From NCBI GenBank assembly GCA_963829135.1, contig CAWHHO010000003.1, forward strand, positions 248,001 to 312,000: a stretch of DNA of 64,000 nt. The letters are read 5' to 3'. This stretch comes from Kumtagia sp963829135 (GTDB lineage Bacteria; Pseudomonadota; Alphaproteobacteria; Rhizobiales; Rhizobiaceae). The position numbers and the translations under genes are program-made. The notes under the pieces were generated by a model, which worked only from the letters and a program-made list of their open reading frames with translations, ran no database searches and was not told where the DNA came from. Of the stretch, positions 27,365-36,228 are shown one piece after another (within the stretch, counting starts at the first letter, position 1; each line of letters begins with the position of its first letter).

Positions 27365-28684
27365 ATGAATAAGTGGCTTGCCGGCGCTTCGGCCGGCGCA
27401 ATCGCGCTTTTGGCATGCGGAGGCATTTCTCTCGCAGCCGATCTGCCAGGGAAATTCGACGGCGTCACCATCGATGCCAAGCTGATCGGCGGGCAGCAGT
27501 ATGAGGCACTATACGCCCGCATTCCAGAATGGGAAAAGGCAACAGGCGCCAAGGTCAACATCCTGTCGAAGAAGAACCATTTTGAGCTCGACAAGGAAAT
27601 CAAGTCGGACATCGCGTCGGGCTCGCTGAGCTGGTGCGTCGGCTCGAACCATTCGTCGTTCGCGCCGCAGTATCCGGGCATCTACACCGACCTTAATGCG
27701 TTGCTGCCGAAAGAAGAGATCGCTGCCTTCGTGCCGACCAACATTGCGGCATCGACCATCGACGGCAAGCTGGTGATGCTGCCGCGTGCGCAGTTCGACG
27801 TCTCCGCGCTCTATTACCAAAAGAGCCTCTACGCCGACGAAGCCAAGAAGGCAGCGTACAAGGCGAAATACAACGAAGACCTCACGCCGCCCGACACCTG
27901 GGAGCAGGTCACCAAGCAGGCGGAGTTTTTCGCCAGCCCACCGGATTTTTACGGTACGCAGTTCGCCGGCAAGGAAGAGGCCATCAACGGCCGCTTCTAC
28001 GAAATGATTGTTGCGGAAGGGGGAGAATATCTCGACAAGGACGGCAAGCCCGCTTTCAATTCTGAAGCAGGTGTTCGCGCGCTCGACTGGTTCGTCAACC
28101 TCTACAAGGCGAAGGCTGTCCCTGCCGGCACGACCAACTATTTGTGGGACGATCTCGGCCAGGGCTTTGCTTCCGGCACCGTGGCGCTCAACCTCGACTG
28201 GCCGGGCTGGGCTGGTTTCTTCAACGATCCGAAGTCTTCCAAGGTCGCTGGAAATGTCGGCGTGAAAGTGCAGCCGAAGGGTTCTTCCGGCAAGCGTACA
28301 GGCTGGTCCGGCCACCACGGCTTCTCGGTCACCGAGAACTGCGCCAACAAGGAGGCCGCCGCTTCGCTGGTGTGGTTCCTGACCAACGAGGACAGCCAGA
28401 AGCTCGAAGCAGCCGCCGGTCCGTTGCCGACCCGTACAGCGGTATGGGCGTGGGACATCGAGCAGGCCAAGGGTGATGCCTACAAGACCGAGGTGCTGAC
28501 GGCCTTCCAGGAAGCCGCCGCCAACGCCTTCGCGGTGCCGCAGACTGCTGAGTGGATCGAGATTTCAAACGCCGTCTATCCTGAACTGCAAGCGGCTATC
28601 CTTGGCGACAAGACCTCCAAGGAAGCGCTGGACTCGGCTGCCGAAAAGGCGACCCAGATTCTGCAGGACGCAGGCAAGTTGTAA
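27365..28684 (+). CDS. ABC transporter sugar-binding protein
   Basis: Periplasmic solute-binding protein (SBP family 1), 439 residues. ATG 27365 follows GGGAGGATAACAG. The N-terminus MNKWLAGASAGAIALLACGG with SLAADLPG is a signal peptide cleaved near residue 25. The mature protein shows the family pattern, including KLIGGQQYEALYARIPEWEK, GKLVMLPRAQFDVSALYYQK and GTVALNLDWPGWAGFF. It is followed by two permeases and an ATPase, completing a CUT1-type sugar importer. Ligand: probably L-fucose, a 6-deoxy sugar or its acid, inferred from the downstream enzymes. Confidence 0.92.
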   Translation: MNKWLAGASAGAIALLACGGISLAADLPGKFDGVTIDAKLIGGQQYEALYARIPEWEKATGAKVNILSKKNHFELDKEIKSDIASGSLSWCVGSNHSSFAPQYPGIYTDLNALLPKEEIAAFVPTNIAASTIDGKLVMLPRAQFDVSALYYQKSLYADEAKKAAYKAKYNEDLTPPDTWEQVTKQAEFFASPPDFYGTQFAGKEEAINGRFYEMIVAEGGEYLDKDGKPAFNSEAGVRALDWFVNLYKAKAVPAGTTNYLWDDLGQGFASGTVALNLDWPGWAGFFNDPKSSKVAGNVGVKVQPKGSSGKRTGWSGHHGFSVTENCANKEAAASLVWFLTNEDSQKLEAAAGPLPTRTAVWAWDIEQAKGDAYKTEVLTAFQEAAANAFAVPQTAEWIEISNAVYPELQAAILGDKTSKEALDSAAEKATQILQDAGKL

Positions 28685-28694
28685 CAATCGAACG

Positions 28695-28721
28695 CCAGGC
28701 CGCCCTAAACGGGCGGTCTGG
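28695..28721 (+). promoter_or_regulatory. Intercistronic hairpin after the binding-protein gene
   Basis: CCAGGCCGCCC-taaac-GGGCGGTCTGG forms an 11-pair stem with one G-T pair, ten bases after the binding-protein stop. There is no T-run, so full termination is unlikely. Such a stem commonly stabilises the 5' cistron so that binding protein is made in excess over the permeases. Confidence 0.55.
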
Positions 28722-28737
28722 TTGTACTGGCCAATGC

Positions 28738-28912
28738 GCCCCCTCACCCGGCCTCCGCTTCGCTCGGCCACCCTCTCCTCGTCGGGGAGAGGAGGTCTGC
28801 CGGCTTCCGCCCATCACCTGCAGGGTTGAAAAAGCGAGGCGGGCACGTGGACGACCTTCTCTCCCCGACGGGGAGAGGGTGGCCGAGCGAAGCGGAGGAG
28901 GGGTGAGGGGGC
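28738..28912. repeat. Palindromic element within the ABC operon
   Basis: The left arm gccccctcacccggcctccg, continuing cttcgctcggccaccctctcc, pairs with the right arm ending cgaagcggaggaggggtgag at 28907. The hairpin separates the binding-protein gene from the first permease. The same arm type recurs at 37114, 39912 and, more divergently, 33541. Confidence 0.85.
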
Positions 28913-28963
28913 TCGCGCCCTTCACGATGCCGCAGAACCAGGTGACGCTTCGACAGGATCGAA

Positions 28964-29861
28964 ATGAAAGGCTGGAAACTCTCCGCACCGACCTTGTTGC
29001 TTCTGCCGGCGATCATCGTGCTGGCAGCGGTGGTGATCGTGCCGTTGCTTTTGTCGTTCTACTCCAGCTTCACGCCGTTCCGGCTGACCAAGCCTGAGAC
29101 GTTCTTCGTCTTCATCGGCCTGCGCAACTACATCAACTATCCTCAGCGACTGGGATTTCTGGATCGCCTTCGGCCGCACCGTGTTGTTGCTGACCATCGC
29201 GCTCAACCTCGAAATGCTGCTCGGCCTCGGCCTAGCCATGCTGGTCGAGAAGGCGACGCGCGGCCAGCGCGTCCTGCGCACTTTGATGATGTTCCCGATG
29301 ATGTTTTCGCCGATCCTCGTGGGCTTCCAGTTCAAGTTCATGTTCAACGACAATATCGGCCTGGTGAACAACGCACTGCAGGCGCTTGGCCTGACCAACA
29401 ATGCCATACCGTGGCTGATCGAAGGACATCTGGCCTTCATCGCCATCCTCGTCGCCGAAATCTGGTCGTCGACTTCGGTGTTCGCGATTCTCATCCTCGC
29501 CGGTCTTCTGGCCATGCCGAAGGACCCGATCGAGGCGGCGCGTGTGGATGGCTGTTCGCCCTGGCAGACGTTTCGCTATGTCACCTGGCCGTTTGTCATG
29601 CCGTTCGCCTACATCGCCATGACCATCCGCTCGCTCGACGTGGCGCGCGCCTATGACATCGTCAAGATCATGACCGATGGCGGCCCCGCCGGCCGCACCG
29701 AGTTGCTTTGGACGCTGGTGGCGCGAACGGCCTATAGCGACGCGCGCATGGGGCTCGCCAATGCGATGGCCTATTTCTCGATCCTGCTGTCGATCTTCTT
29801 CACCGTCTACTTCTTCCGCAAGCTCGCGGCGGCGCGCGAGCAGATCGGCGCGGAGTGGTAG
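28964..29861 (+). CDS. ABC sugar transporter permease (one frameshift)
   Basis: Inner-membrane permease of a CUT1-type importer. It starts MKGWKLSAPTLLLLPAIIVL at ATG 28964. Near 29137 one extra base shifts the frame from IGLRNYIN into TILSDWDFWIAFGRTVLLLT. Without it the gene has 299 codons, the family norm. Six hydrophobic segments can be followed. The EAA loop that contacts the ATPase is KDPIEAARVDGCSPWQTFRY. The stop is two bases from the second permease start. The error is probably technical, since the rest is fully conserved. Confidence 0.88.
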
Positions 29862-29863
29862 CC

Positions 29864-30730
29864 ATGGATGACAACAGCGCTGCCCGCGTGAAAAAAGTCG
29901 CCCTTAAGGGCGCGCATCTCGTTGGTCTGTTTCTGGCGATGCTGTTTATCTGCATGCCCGGTATCTGGATCGTCCTGTCGTCGCTTCGGCCGACAGTTGA
30001 GATCATGGCCAAGCCGCCGGTATGGATACCGCAGGAACTGTCGTTCGACGCCTACGTCTCGATGTTCTCCGGCATCGGCAAGGGCGGCATTCCGGTGGTG
30101 GCATATTTCCGCAACTCGCTCATCATCTCGATCGTCTCGACAGTGATCGCCGTAATAATCGGGATGGCCGGCGGCTACGCCTTTGCGCGCTATCGCTTTC
30201 GCGGGAAGTCGGGCATGTTCCTCGGCCTGATGCTGACGCGCACGGTGCCGGGCATCGCGCTATCGCTGCCGCTGTTCTTCGTCTTTGCACGGCTCGGCAT
30301 CATCGACACGCATTTCGGCTTGATTCTGGCCTATGTGGCGTTGAACATCCCGTTCACCATCTGGCTGATCGACGGCTTCTTCCGGCAGGTGCCAAAGGAC
30401 CTGGCGGAAGCCGCGCAGATCGACGGTTGCACACGCTGGCAGGCTTTCTGGCAGGTTGAGTTTCCGCTCGCCGGCCCCGGCATCGCATCGGCGGGAATAT
30501 TCGCGTTCCTCACCTCGTGGAACGAGTTTGCGCTGGCCTCGCAACTGACGCGGTCGGTCAATTCCAAGACGCTGCCGGTGGGGCTGCTCGACTACACTTC
30601 TGAGTTCACCATCGACTGGCGCGGCATGTGTGCGTTGGCTGTGGTGATGATCATCCCGGCGTTGACCCTCACCTTTATCGTCCAGAAACATCTCGTCGGC
30701 GGCCTGACATCCGGCGCGGTGAAAGGGTGA
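29864..30730 (+). CDS. ABC sugar transporter permease
   Basis: Second inner-membrane subunit, 288 residues from ATG 29864 (MDDNSAARVKKVALKGAHLV). Six predicted membrane segments start with LVGLFLAMLFICMPGIWIVL. The EAA motif reads KDLAEAAQIDGCTRWQAFWQ and is followed by VEFPLAGPGIASAGIF. MalG-like character shows in YFRNSLIISIVSTVIAVIIG. It is almost fused to the first permease and is followed after a repeat element by the ATPase gene. Confidence 0.92.
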   Translation: MDDNSAARVKKVALKGAHLVGLFLAMLFICMPGIWIVLSSLRPTVEIMAKPPVWIPQELSFDAYVSMFSGIGKGGIPVVAYFRNSLIISIVSTVIAVIIGMAGGYAFARYRFRGKSGMFLGLMLTRTVPGIALSLPLFFVFARLGIIDTHFGLILAYVALNIPFTIWLIDGFFRQVPKDLAEAAQIDGCTRWQAFWQVEFPLAGPGIASAGIFAFLTSWNEFALASQLTRSVNSKTLPVGLLDYTSEFTIDWRGMCALAVVMIIPALTLTFIVQKHLVGGLTSGAVKG

Positions 30731-30757
30731 GGATGATGGACGAAGCGCTCGACTCTG

Positions 30758-30880
30758 TGCCCCCTCCACCATGCTTCGCATGGTCCCCCTCCCCCGTAAA
30801 CGGGGGAGGATCAAACGGTGCCGCTGGATCCTCCCCTGCGGAGCGGGGGAGGGGGACCGCCGAAGGCGGTGGAGGGGGCA
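30758..30880. repeat. Palindromic element between permease and ATPase genes
   Basis: TGCCCCCTCCACC (from 30758) and GGTGGAGGGGGCA (to 30880) are perfect terminal arms. Inner arms tccccctcccccg and cgggggagggggac also pair. Together they form a near-perfect hairpin within the operon, 28 bases after the permease stop. Confidence 0.85.
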
Positions 30881-30914
30881 GAATTTCCTTGGCAGCAGGA
30901 ACTGGAAAAATCTA

Positions 30915-32009
30915 ATGGCAACAGTCTCGCTGCAAAAGCTCGTCAAGCGCTATGGCAACCTTGAGATCGTCCACGGCATCGATCTGGAGATCGCTGACCG
31001 GGAATTCATCTGCCTGGTCGGTCCGTCGGGCTGCGGCAAGTCGACGACACTTCGCATGATCGCCGGCCTGGAAGAACTCTCCGGCGGCGAGATCAGGATC
31101 GGCGGCAAGGTGGTCAACGACCTGCCGCCGCGCGCCCGTAATATCTCGATGGTGTTCCAGTCCTACGCGCTTTATCCGCACATGACGGTGCGCGAGAATA
31201 TGGGCTTCTCCCTGAAGATCGCAGGCAGGCCACAATCAGAGATAGACGCCGGCGTCGCCGAGGCGGCGAGAACGCTCAGCCTCGAGCAACTGCTCGACCG
31301 GCGGCCGTCGCAGCTGTCCGGCGGCCAGCGTCAGCGCGTTGCCATGGGTCGCGCCATCGTGCGCAATCCCCAGGTCTTCCTGTTCGACGAGCCGCTGTCC
31401 AACCTGGATGCCAAACTGCGCAGCCAGGTGCGCACCGAGATCAAGAAGCTGCATGCGCGCATGCAGACGACGATGATCTATGTCACCCACGATCAGGTCG
31501 AGGCGATGACGTTGTCGGACCGCATCGTGATAATGCGCGATGGCTATATCGAGCAGGTCGGTACGCCGGACGAGGTGTTCAAACGGCCGGCGACGCGCTT
31601 CGTCGCGGGGTTCATTGGTTCGCCGCCAATGAACCTGCAGGAGGCGACGATCGACGGTGGCATGCTTGCCTTCCCGGGTGGGGCCACATTGCCGCTGCCG
31701 CAGCAATTCCGAGATCGCGTCAGCGCGGGGCACAAGGTGGTGTTCGGCCAGCGACCGGACGATCTCTACCCCGCCGGTCATGGCATCCATTCCGGCGAGG
31801 CGGCCGAGGTGCACACGATCGACCTGCCGGTGTCGATCACCGAACCGCTTGGCAACGAGACCCTGGTTTTTGTCGGCTTCGACGGCAAGGAGTGGGTTTC
31901 GCGGATGCTCAACCCGAAACCGTTGAAGCCGGGTGACCGTGTCAAGATGAGCTTCGACCTGAGCCAGGCGCATCTGTTCGATGCGGCCACGGGCAGGACG
32001 CTGAGGTAG
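30915..32009 (+). CDS. ABC sugar transporter ATP-binding protein (MsmK/UgpC type)
   Basis: Cytoplasmic ATPase of the CUT1 importer, 364 residues. ATG 30915 (MATVSLQKLVKRYGNLEIVH) is preferred because the longer frame runs through the repeat. Walker A: GPSGCGKSTTLR; Q-loop VFQSYALYPHMTV; signature LSGGQRQRVAMGRAIVRNP; Walker B VFLFDEPLSNLDAKLRSQVR; H-loop YVTHDQVEAM. The C-terminal TOBE/OB region (about 240-364) includes FIGSPPMNLQEATIDGG, typical of MalK-like ATPases. It completes the importer with the two permeases. Confidence 0.94.
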   Translation: MATVSLQKLVKRYGNLEIVHGIDLEIADREFICLVGPSGCGKSTTLRMIAGLEELSGGEIRIGGKVVNDLPPRARNISMVFQSYALYPHMTVRENMGFSLKIAGRPQSEIDAGVAEAARTLSLEQLLDRRPSQLSGGQRQRVAMGRAIVRNPQVFLFDEPLSNLDAKLRSQVRTEIKKLHARMQTTMIYVTHDQVEAMTLSDRIVIMRDGYIEQVGTPDEVFKRPATRFVAGFIGSPPMNLQEATIDGGMLAFPGGATLPLPQQFRDRVSAGHKVVFGQRPDDLYPAGHGIHSGEAAEVHTIDLPVSITEPLGNETLVFVGFDGKEWVSRMLNPKPLKPGDRVKMSFDLSQAHLFDAATGRTLR

Positions 32010-32084
32010 GATTATGGTGTATTCTGCCGTTGAGGGGTGCTTTGTACGCCCATACGATTGCTTCAAATCTTGCGGCGATTTACA

Positions 32085-33198
32085 ATGGCTCGTATCGAGA
32101 AAGTCGAGTTGCGGATGGTCGACCTTGTGCCAAAGGTCAAGCGCACCGACGCCATCCAGAGTTTCGTCAGCCAGGAAACGCCGATCGTCACCATCACCGA
32201 CTCCGGACGGTGCGGTCGGCACCGGCTATTCCTATACGATCGGCACGGGCGGTTCGTCGGTGATGCGGCTGCTCGCCGACCATCTGGTGCCGCGCATCAT
32301 TGGCCACGACGCCGATAGGATCGAGGCGATCTGGCACGAGCTGGAATTCATGACGCACGCCACGACGATCGGGGCGATCACGGCGATTGCGCTAGCGGCA
32401 ATCGATACCGCACTGTGGGACCTGCGGGCAAAGAAGCAAAACCTGCCGTTGTGGAAGTTGGCCGGTGGCGCCAAGGACCGATGCCCGCTCTACACGACCG
32501 AGGGCGGTTGGCTACACATCGAAACCGAGGCGCTCGTGGATGATGCCTTGCAGGCGAAGGAAAAGGGCTTTCGCGGATCGAAGGTGAAGATCGGGAAGCC
32601 GCATGGCGCCGAGGATTTCGCGCGGCTTTCGGCTGTGCGTAAAGCCGTTGGCGACGGCTACGAGATCATGACCGACTGCAATCAGGGCTTCGCCGTCGAC
32701 GAAGCGATCCGCCGTGCGGACCGCCTGCGCGAGCTCGACCTCGCTTGGATCGAGGAGCCGCTGCCGGCGGACGATATAGACGGTCATGTTCGCCTGAACC
32801 GCTCGACCGCGACGCCGATTGCCGTCGGCGAGTCTCTGTACTCCATCCGTCACTTCCGCGAATATATGCAGAAGGGCGGCTGCTCGATCGTGCAGGTCGA
32901 TGTCGGACGCATCGGCGGGATCACGCCCTGGCTTAAGGTGGCGCATGCGGCGGAAGCCTTCGACATGCCGGTATGCCCGCATTTCCTCATGGAACTGCAT
33001 GTCAGCCTCACCTGTGCCATCCAGAACGGGAAGTATGTGGAGTACATTCCGCAACTCGACGATCTGACCGGCAATCGCATGCAGATCGTCGACGGCCACG
33101 CGCTGGCGCCCTCGGAACCGGGCATCGGCATCGATTGGGACTGGGATGCGGTAAAGCAGATGAGCGTGAGCGAATTCACGCGTGAGATCAGGGGATGA
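32085..33198 (+). CDS. Mandelate racemase/muconate lactonizing enzyme family protein (one frameshift)
   Basis: Enolase-superfamily enzyme, probably an acid-sugar dehydratase or epimerase. ATG 32085 starts MARIEKVELRMVDLVPKVKR. One extra G near 32207 (actccggac for actccgac) shifts ITDSDGAVGTGYSYTIGTGG; corrected length is 371 codons. Visible active-site parts: the barrel Lys region FRGSKVKIGK, metal ligands D in IMTDCNQGFAVDEA and E in LAWIEEPLPADDIDGHVRLN, and PIAVGESLYS. It is distinct from the L-fuconate dehydratase at 37253, so the cluster holds two enolase-superfamily enzymes; its substrate is unknown. Confidence 0.83.
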
Positions 33199-33530
33199 GC
33201 ATGCAGCGGATGGGATTGATCCTCGGCATCAAGCCGGAGCACATCGAAGAGTATAAGCGTCTGCATGCGGCTGTGTGGCCGGAAGTGCTGGCCAAGATCG
33301 CGGATTGCAACATCCGCAACTATTCCATCTTCCTGCGTCAGCCGGAAAACCTGATGTTCGCCTATTTCGAATATCACGGCACCGACTTCGCGGCCGATAG
33401 CGCAAAAATGGCCGCCGACCCGCAGACGCAGGAGTGGTGGGCGGTCAACATGCCGCTGCAGGCCCCGCTCGATACCCGTGCGGAGGGCGAGTGGTGGGCT
33501 AGCATGGACGAGGTGTTTCATGTCGAGTAG
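33195..33530 (+). CDS. L-rhamnose mutarotase (RhaM/DUF718) family protein
   Basis: Small dimeric alpha/beta-barrel enzyme that interconverts anomers of L-rhamnose or related deoxy sugars; 111 residues. It begins MSMQRMGLILGIKPEHIEEY. Family landmarks are YKRLHAAVWPEVLAKIADCN, IRNYSIFLRQPENLMFAYFE and the C-terminal TQEWWAVNMPLQAP. The start overlaps the preceding stop by four bases. Together with the fuconate dehydratase it suggests that the substrate enters as a cyclic 6-deoxyhexose. Confidence 0.88.
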   Translation: MSMQRMGLILGIKPEHIEEYKRLHAAVWPEVLAKIADCNIRNYSIFLRQPENLMFAYFEYHGTDFAADSAKMAADPQTQEWWAVNMPLQAPLDTRAEGEWWASMDEVFHVE

Positions 33531-33540
33531 GTGGGGCCAG

Positions 33541-33721
33541 CACCCCTCATCCGACCTCGCTTCGCTCGGCCACCTTCTCCCACAAGGGGAGAAGGTAAGG
33601 CGCTGCGCTTCCCTTACCCCGTATCTCCGACCTCGCCGACTTGCGGCACGTTCGGTTGCAGACGTGCCTTCTCCCCCTGTGGGAGAAGGTGGCCGAGCGG
33701 AGCGAGGTCGGATGAGGGGTG
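33541..33721. repeat. Palindromic element within the sugar cluster
   Basis: CACCCCTCATCCGACCTCGC (33541) is perfectly complementary to the sequence ending gcgaggtcggatgaggggtg at 33721. Inner arms ggccaccttctcccacaagg and cctgtgggagaaggtggcc also pair. It separates the mutarotase from the Gfo/Idh/MocA gene without an obvious terminator T-run. Confidence 0.88.
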
Positions 33722-33745
33722 TCGAGTGGAGCGCCGGGGGTTCCC

Positions 33746-34813
33746 ATGCTCCTTGACCCCGCCTCCCTCAAGCAATCCTGGCCATTGCCTTCCGCTCCCC
33801 GACAGATCGTCGTCTTCGGCGCGGGGTCCATCGTCGGCGACGCGCATTTTCCAGCGTACAAAAAGGGTGGCTTTCCGGTCGCTGGCCTTTACGATCCCGA
33901 TCACGCGAAGGCGCAGAAGCTTGCCGACGCCTGGGGCGTGAATGCCTATTCCTCGGTTGCGGAAGCAGCTTCCGTCCCAAACGCCATCTTCGACCTTGCG
34001 ACGCCGCCGGAACGTCACGCCGACGTGCTGCGGGCGCTGCCGGACGGCGCGGCTGTGCTCGTCCAGAAGCCGATGGGTTCAAACCTCGACGGCGCGACCG
34101 AAATCCTGAACCTCTGCCGTCAGAAGAAACTCATTGCCGCTGTCAATTTCCAGCTGCGTTTCGCGCCGATGATGCTGGCGCTGAAAGACGCCATCGCCAA
34201 GGGGGTGCTGGGCGACGTCGTGGACTTCGATGCGCTGCTTGCGGTGGCTACCCCCTGGGAGCTCTGGGCGTTCCTGCTGACGGCGCCACGCGTCGAGATC
34301 GCCATGCATTCGATCCATTATCTCGATCTGATCCGCGAAGTGCTCGGCGACCCGCAAGGCGTCCATGCAAAGACTCTTGGCCACCCCAATCATACTGTGG
34401 CGCAGACGCGGACCAGCGCCATACTCGACTATGGCAACACGGTGCGCTGTACCATGTCGATCAATCACGACCACAAGTTCGGCCGCAAGCACCAGGCGTG
34501 CGAATTCCGCATCTGCGGCACGCAAGGTGCGGCCTATCTCAAGCTGGGCCTGAACCTCGACTACCCGCGCGGCGAACCTGACATTCTCGAAATTTATCCA
34601 AAGGGCGGAGACGGGTGGGTCGCTGTGCCGCTCGAAGGCTCGTGGTTCCCGGATGCGTTTGTCGGGCGCATGGCAAATCTCCAGCGCTTCGTGTCGGGGG
34701 AAGATTCCGAGCTAGTCAGTTCCGTCGAGGATGCGTGGTCGACCATGGCGCTGGTAGAGGCCGCCTACACCTCAAGTGCATCGCCGGCCACGCCGATTGC
34801 AGCAAGGCCCTGA
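33746..34813 (+). CDS. Gfo/Idh/MocA family oxidoreductase
   Basis: NAD(P)-dependent sugar dehydrogenase family, 355 residues from ATG 33746 (MLLDPASLKQSWPLPSAPRQ). The Rossmann motif is IVVFGAGSIVGDAHFPAYKK. The catalytic-type Lys is in AVLVQKPMGSNLDG (E-K-P variant QKP), and the downstream His in IAMHSIHYLDLIREVLG. In this cluster it is the best candidate for the missing sugar 1-dehydrogenase (L-fucose to L-fuconolactone), but the family is broad. The QKP in place of EKP is worth noting. Confidence 0.83.
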   Translation: MLLDPASLKQSWPLPSAPRQIVVFGAGSIVGDAHFPAYKKGGFPVAGLYDPDHAKAQKLADAWGVNAYSSVAEAASVPNAIFDLATPPERHADVLRALPDGAAVLVQKPMGSNLDGATEILNLCRQKKLIAAVNFQLRFAPMMLALKDAIAKGVLGDVVDFDALLAVATPWELWAFLLTAPRVEIAMHSIHYLDLIREVLGDPQGVHAKTLGHPNHTVAQTRTSAILDYGNTVRCTMSINHDHKFGRKHQACEFRICGTQGAAYLKLGLNLDYPRGEPDILEIYPKGGDGWVAVPLEGSWFPDAFVGRMANLQRFVSGEDSELVSSVEDAWSTMALVEAAYTSSASPATPIAARP

Positions 34814-34814
34814 C

Positions 34815-35261
34815 ATGGAACAAACCGTCTATTTCGAAGACTACGAGATCGGTTTTTCGCGCACCACGACCGGGCGCACGATCACCGAGACCGATTTCGT
34901 CGTCCATGCCGGCCACACCGGCGATTTCTTCCCGCACCACATGGACGCGGAATACATGAAGGCGACCGCCTTCGGCCAGCGCATCGCGCATGGCACGCTG
35001 GTGTTCTCGATCGGCGTCGGGCTGACGGCGAGCGTCATCAATCCGGTGGCGTTCTCCTACGGATACGACCGTCTGCGCTTCATCAAGCCGGTATTCATCG
35101 GCGACACCATAAAGACCCGCGCCACCATCACATCGAAGGAGGACGATCCCAAGCGTCCAGATGCGGGCCGGGTGATCGAGCGCTGCGAAGTCATCAACCA
35201 GCGCGGCGAGGTCGTCCTTGCCGCGGATCATATTTACATCGTGGAACGTCGTCGGTCGTGA
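34815..35261 (+). CDS. MaoC family dehydratase (second copy)
   Basis: Hot-dog-fold hydratase-like protein of 148 residues, starting MEQTVYFEDYEIGFSRTTTG one base after the preceding stop. The R-hydratase pattern is present: TETDFVVHAGHTGDFFPHHM holds the D/H region, then FGQRIAHGTLVFSIGVGLTA and FSYGYDRLRFIKPVFIGDTI. The last segment is shared with the MaoC at 22653. A CoA-type hydratase inside a sugar operon is unexpected; it may hydrate a non-CoA enone or link to the CoA-transferase operon. Soluble, no signal. Confidence 0.83.
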   Translation: MEQTVYFEDYEIGFSRTTTGRTITETDFVVHAGHTGDFFPHHMDAEYMKATAFGQRIAHGTLVFSIGVGLTASVINPVAFSYGYDRLRFIKPVFIGDTIKTRATITSKEDDPKRPDAGRVIERCEVINQRGEVVLAADHIYIVERRRS

Positions 35262-35398
35262 GGAGTGGGTCGTCGGTCGTGACAAGACAATCCCGACGAA
35301 GACTCCGTTTGAAGCTTGCCTAAGCCCCACAAACTGCCACCGACGAACAACGATCAACGAACAACTAGCTACGCCCCCGTGACAGAAAGCCCATCTCC

Positions 35399-36130
35399 AT
35401 GACAGACCTGACCGGCAAGACCGTCCTCATCACCGCTGCGGCCCAAGGCATCGGCAAGGCGAGCGTGCTCGCCTTCGCCCGAGCGGGCGCTACCGTGCAT
35501 GCGACTGATATCAACGAGAGCGCCCTTGCCGAACTGGCAGGCGAGAAGAACGTCACGACGCGGAAGCTGAACGTGCTTGACGAGGCGGCGGTCAATTCGG
35601 CGGCGACGGAAATAGGCCGCGTCGACGTGCTGTTCAACTGCGCGGGCTTTGTCCATGCCGGGTCGATCCTCGATATGAAGGACAGCGACCTCGACTTCGC
35701 GTTCGACCTCAATGTCAAGGCGATGATTCGCACCATCCGCGCCGTACTGCCCGGCATGCTGGAGCGCGGCGACGGCGCGATCGTCAACATGGCCTCGGTG
35801 GCCGGCAGCGTGAAGGGTGTGCCGAACCGCTTCGCCTATGGCGTAACCAAGGCTGCGGTGATCGGCCTGACCAAGGCGGTCGCTGCCGACTATGTCGGCC
35901 AGGGCATCCGCTGCAACTGCATCTGCCCCGGCACGGTCGAGAGCCCGTCGCTGCAGGATCGCATGCGGGCGCAGGGCGACTATGATGCCGCGCGCGCCGC
36001 CTTCGTTGCGCGTCAGCCGATGGGCCGGCTGGGTTCGCCGGAAGAGATTGCCGATCTTGCCGTCTACCTCGCCGGTGCGACCTACACCTCGGGCCAAGCT
36101 TATGCCATAGACGGCGGCTGGACAATCTAA
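35399..36130 (+). CDS. Short-chain dehydrogenase/reductase, probable 2-keto-3-deoxy-L-fuconate dehydrogenase
   Basis: NAD-dependent SDR of 243 residues, starting MTDLTGKTVLITAAAQGIGK. Cofactor motif TAAAQGIGKAS; NCAGF for the NNAG site; catalytic Ser in VNMASVAGSVKGVPN; Tyr-x3-Lys in FAYGVTKAAVIGLTKAVAAD. The short form and its position next to a FAH-type hydrolase and L-fuconate dehydratase match the enzyme oxidising 2-keto-3-deoxy-L-fuconate to the 2,4-diketo acid. The 137 bases upstream contain short direct repeats (gtcgtcggtcgtga) and no gene. Confidence 0.85.
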   Translation: MTDLTGKTVLITAAAQGIGKASVLAFARAGATVHATDINESALAELAGEKNVTTRKLNVLDEAAVNSAATEIGRVDVLFNCAGFVHAGSILDMKDSDLDFAFDLNVKAMIRTIRAVLPGMLERGDGAIVNMASVAGSVKGVPNRFAYGVTKAAVIGLTKAVAADYVGQGIRCNCICPGTVESPSLQDRMRAQGDYDAARAAFVARQPMGRLGSPEEIADLAVYLAGATYTSGQAYAIDGGWTI

Positions 36131-36228
36131 GAGCCGGTTTGGAAGTTCTGCTCCAGCGGGCAACTTGCCGGAGCGAATTATCAAACAGGCTCTCCGACCA
36201 CAAGCTAACGCAACTGGGAGACGTATTC

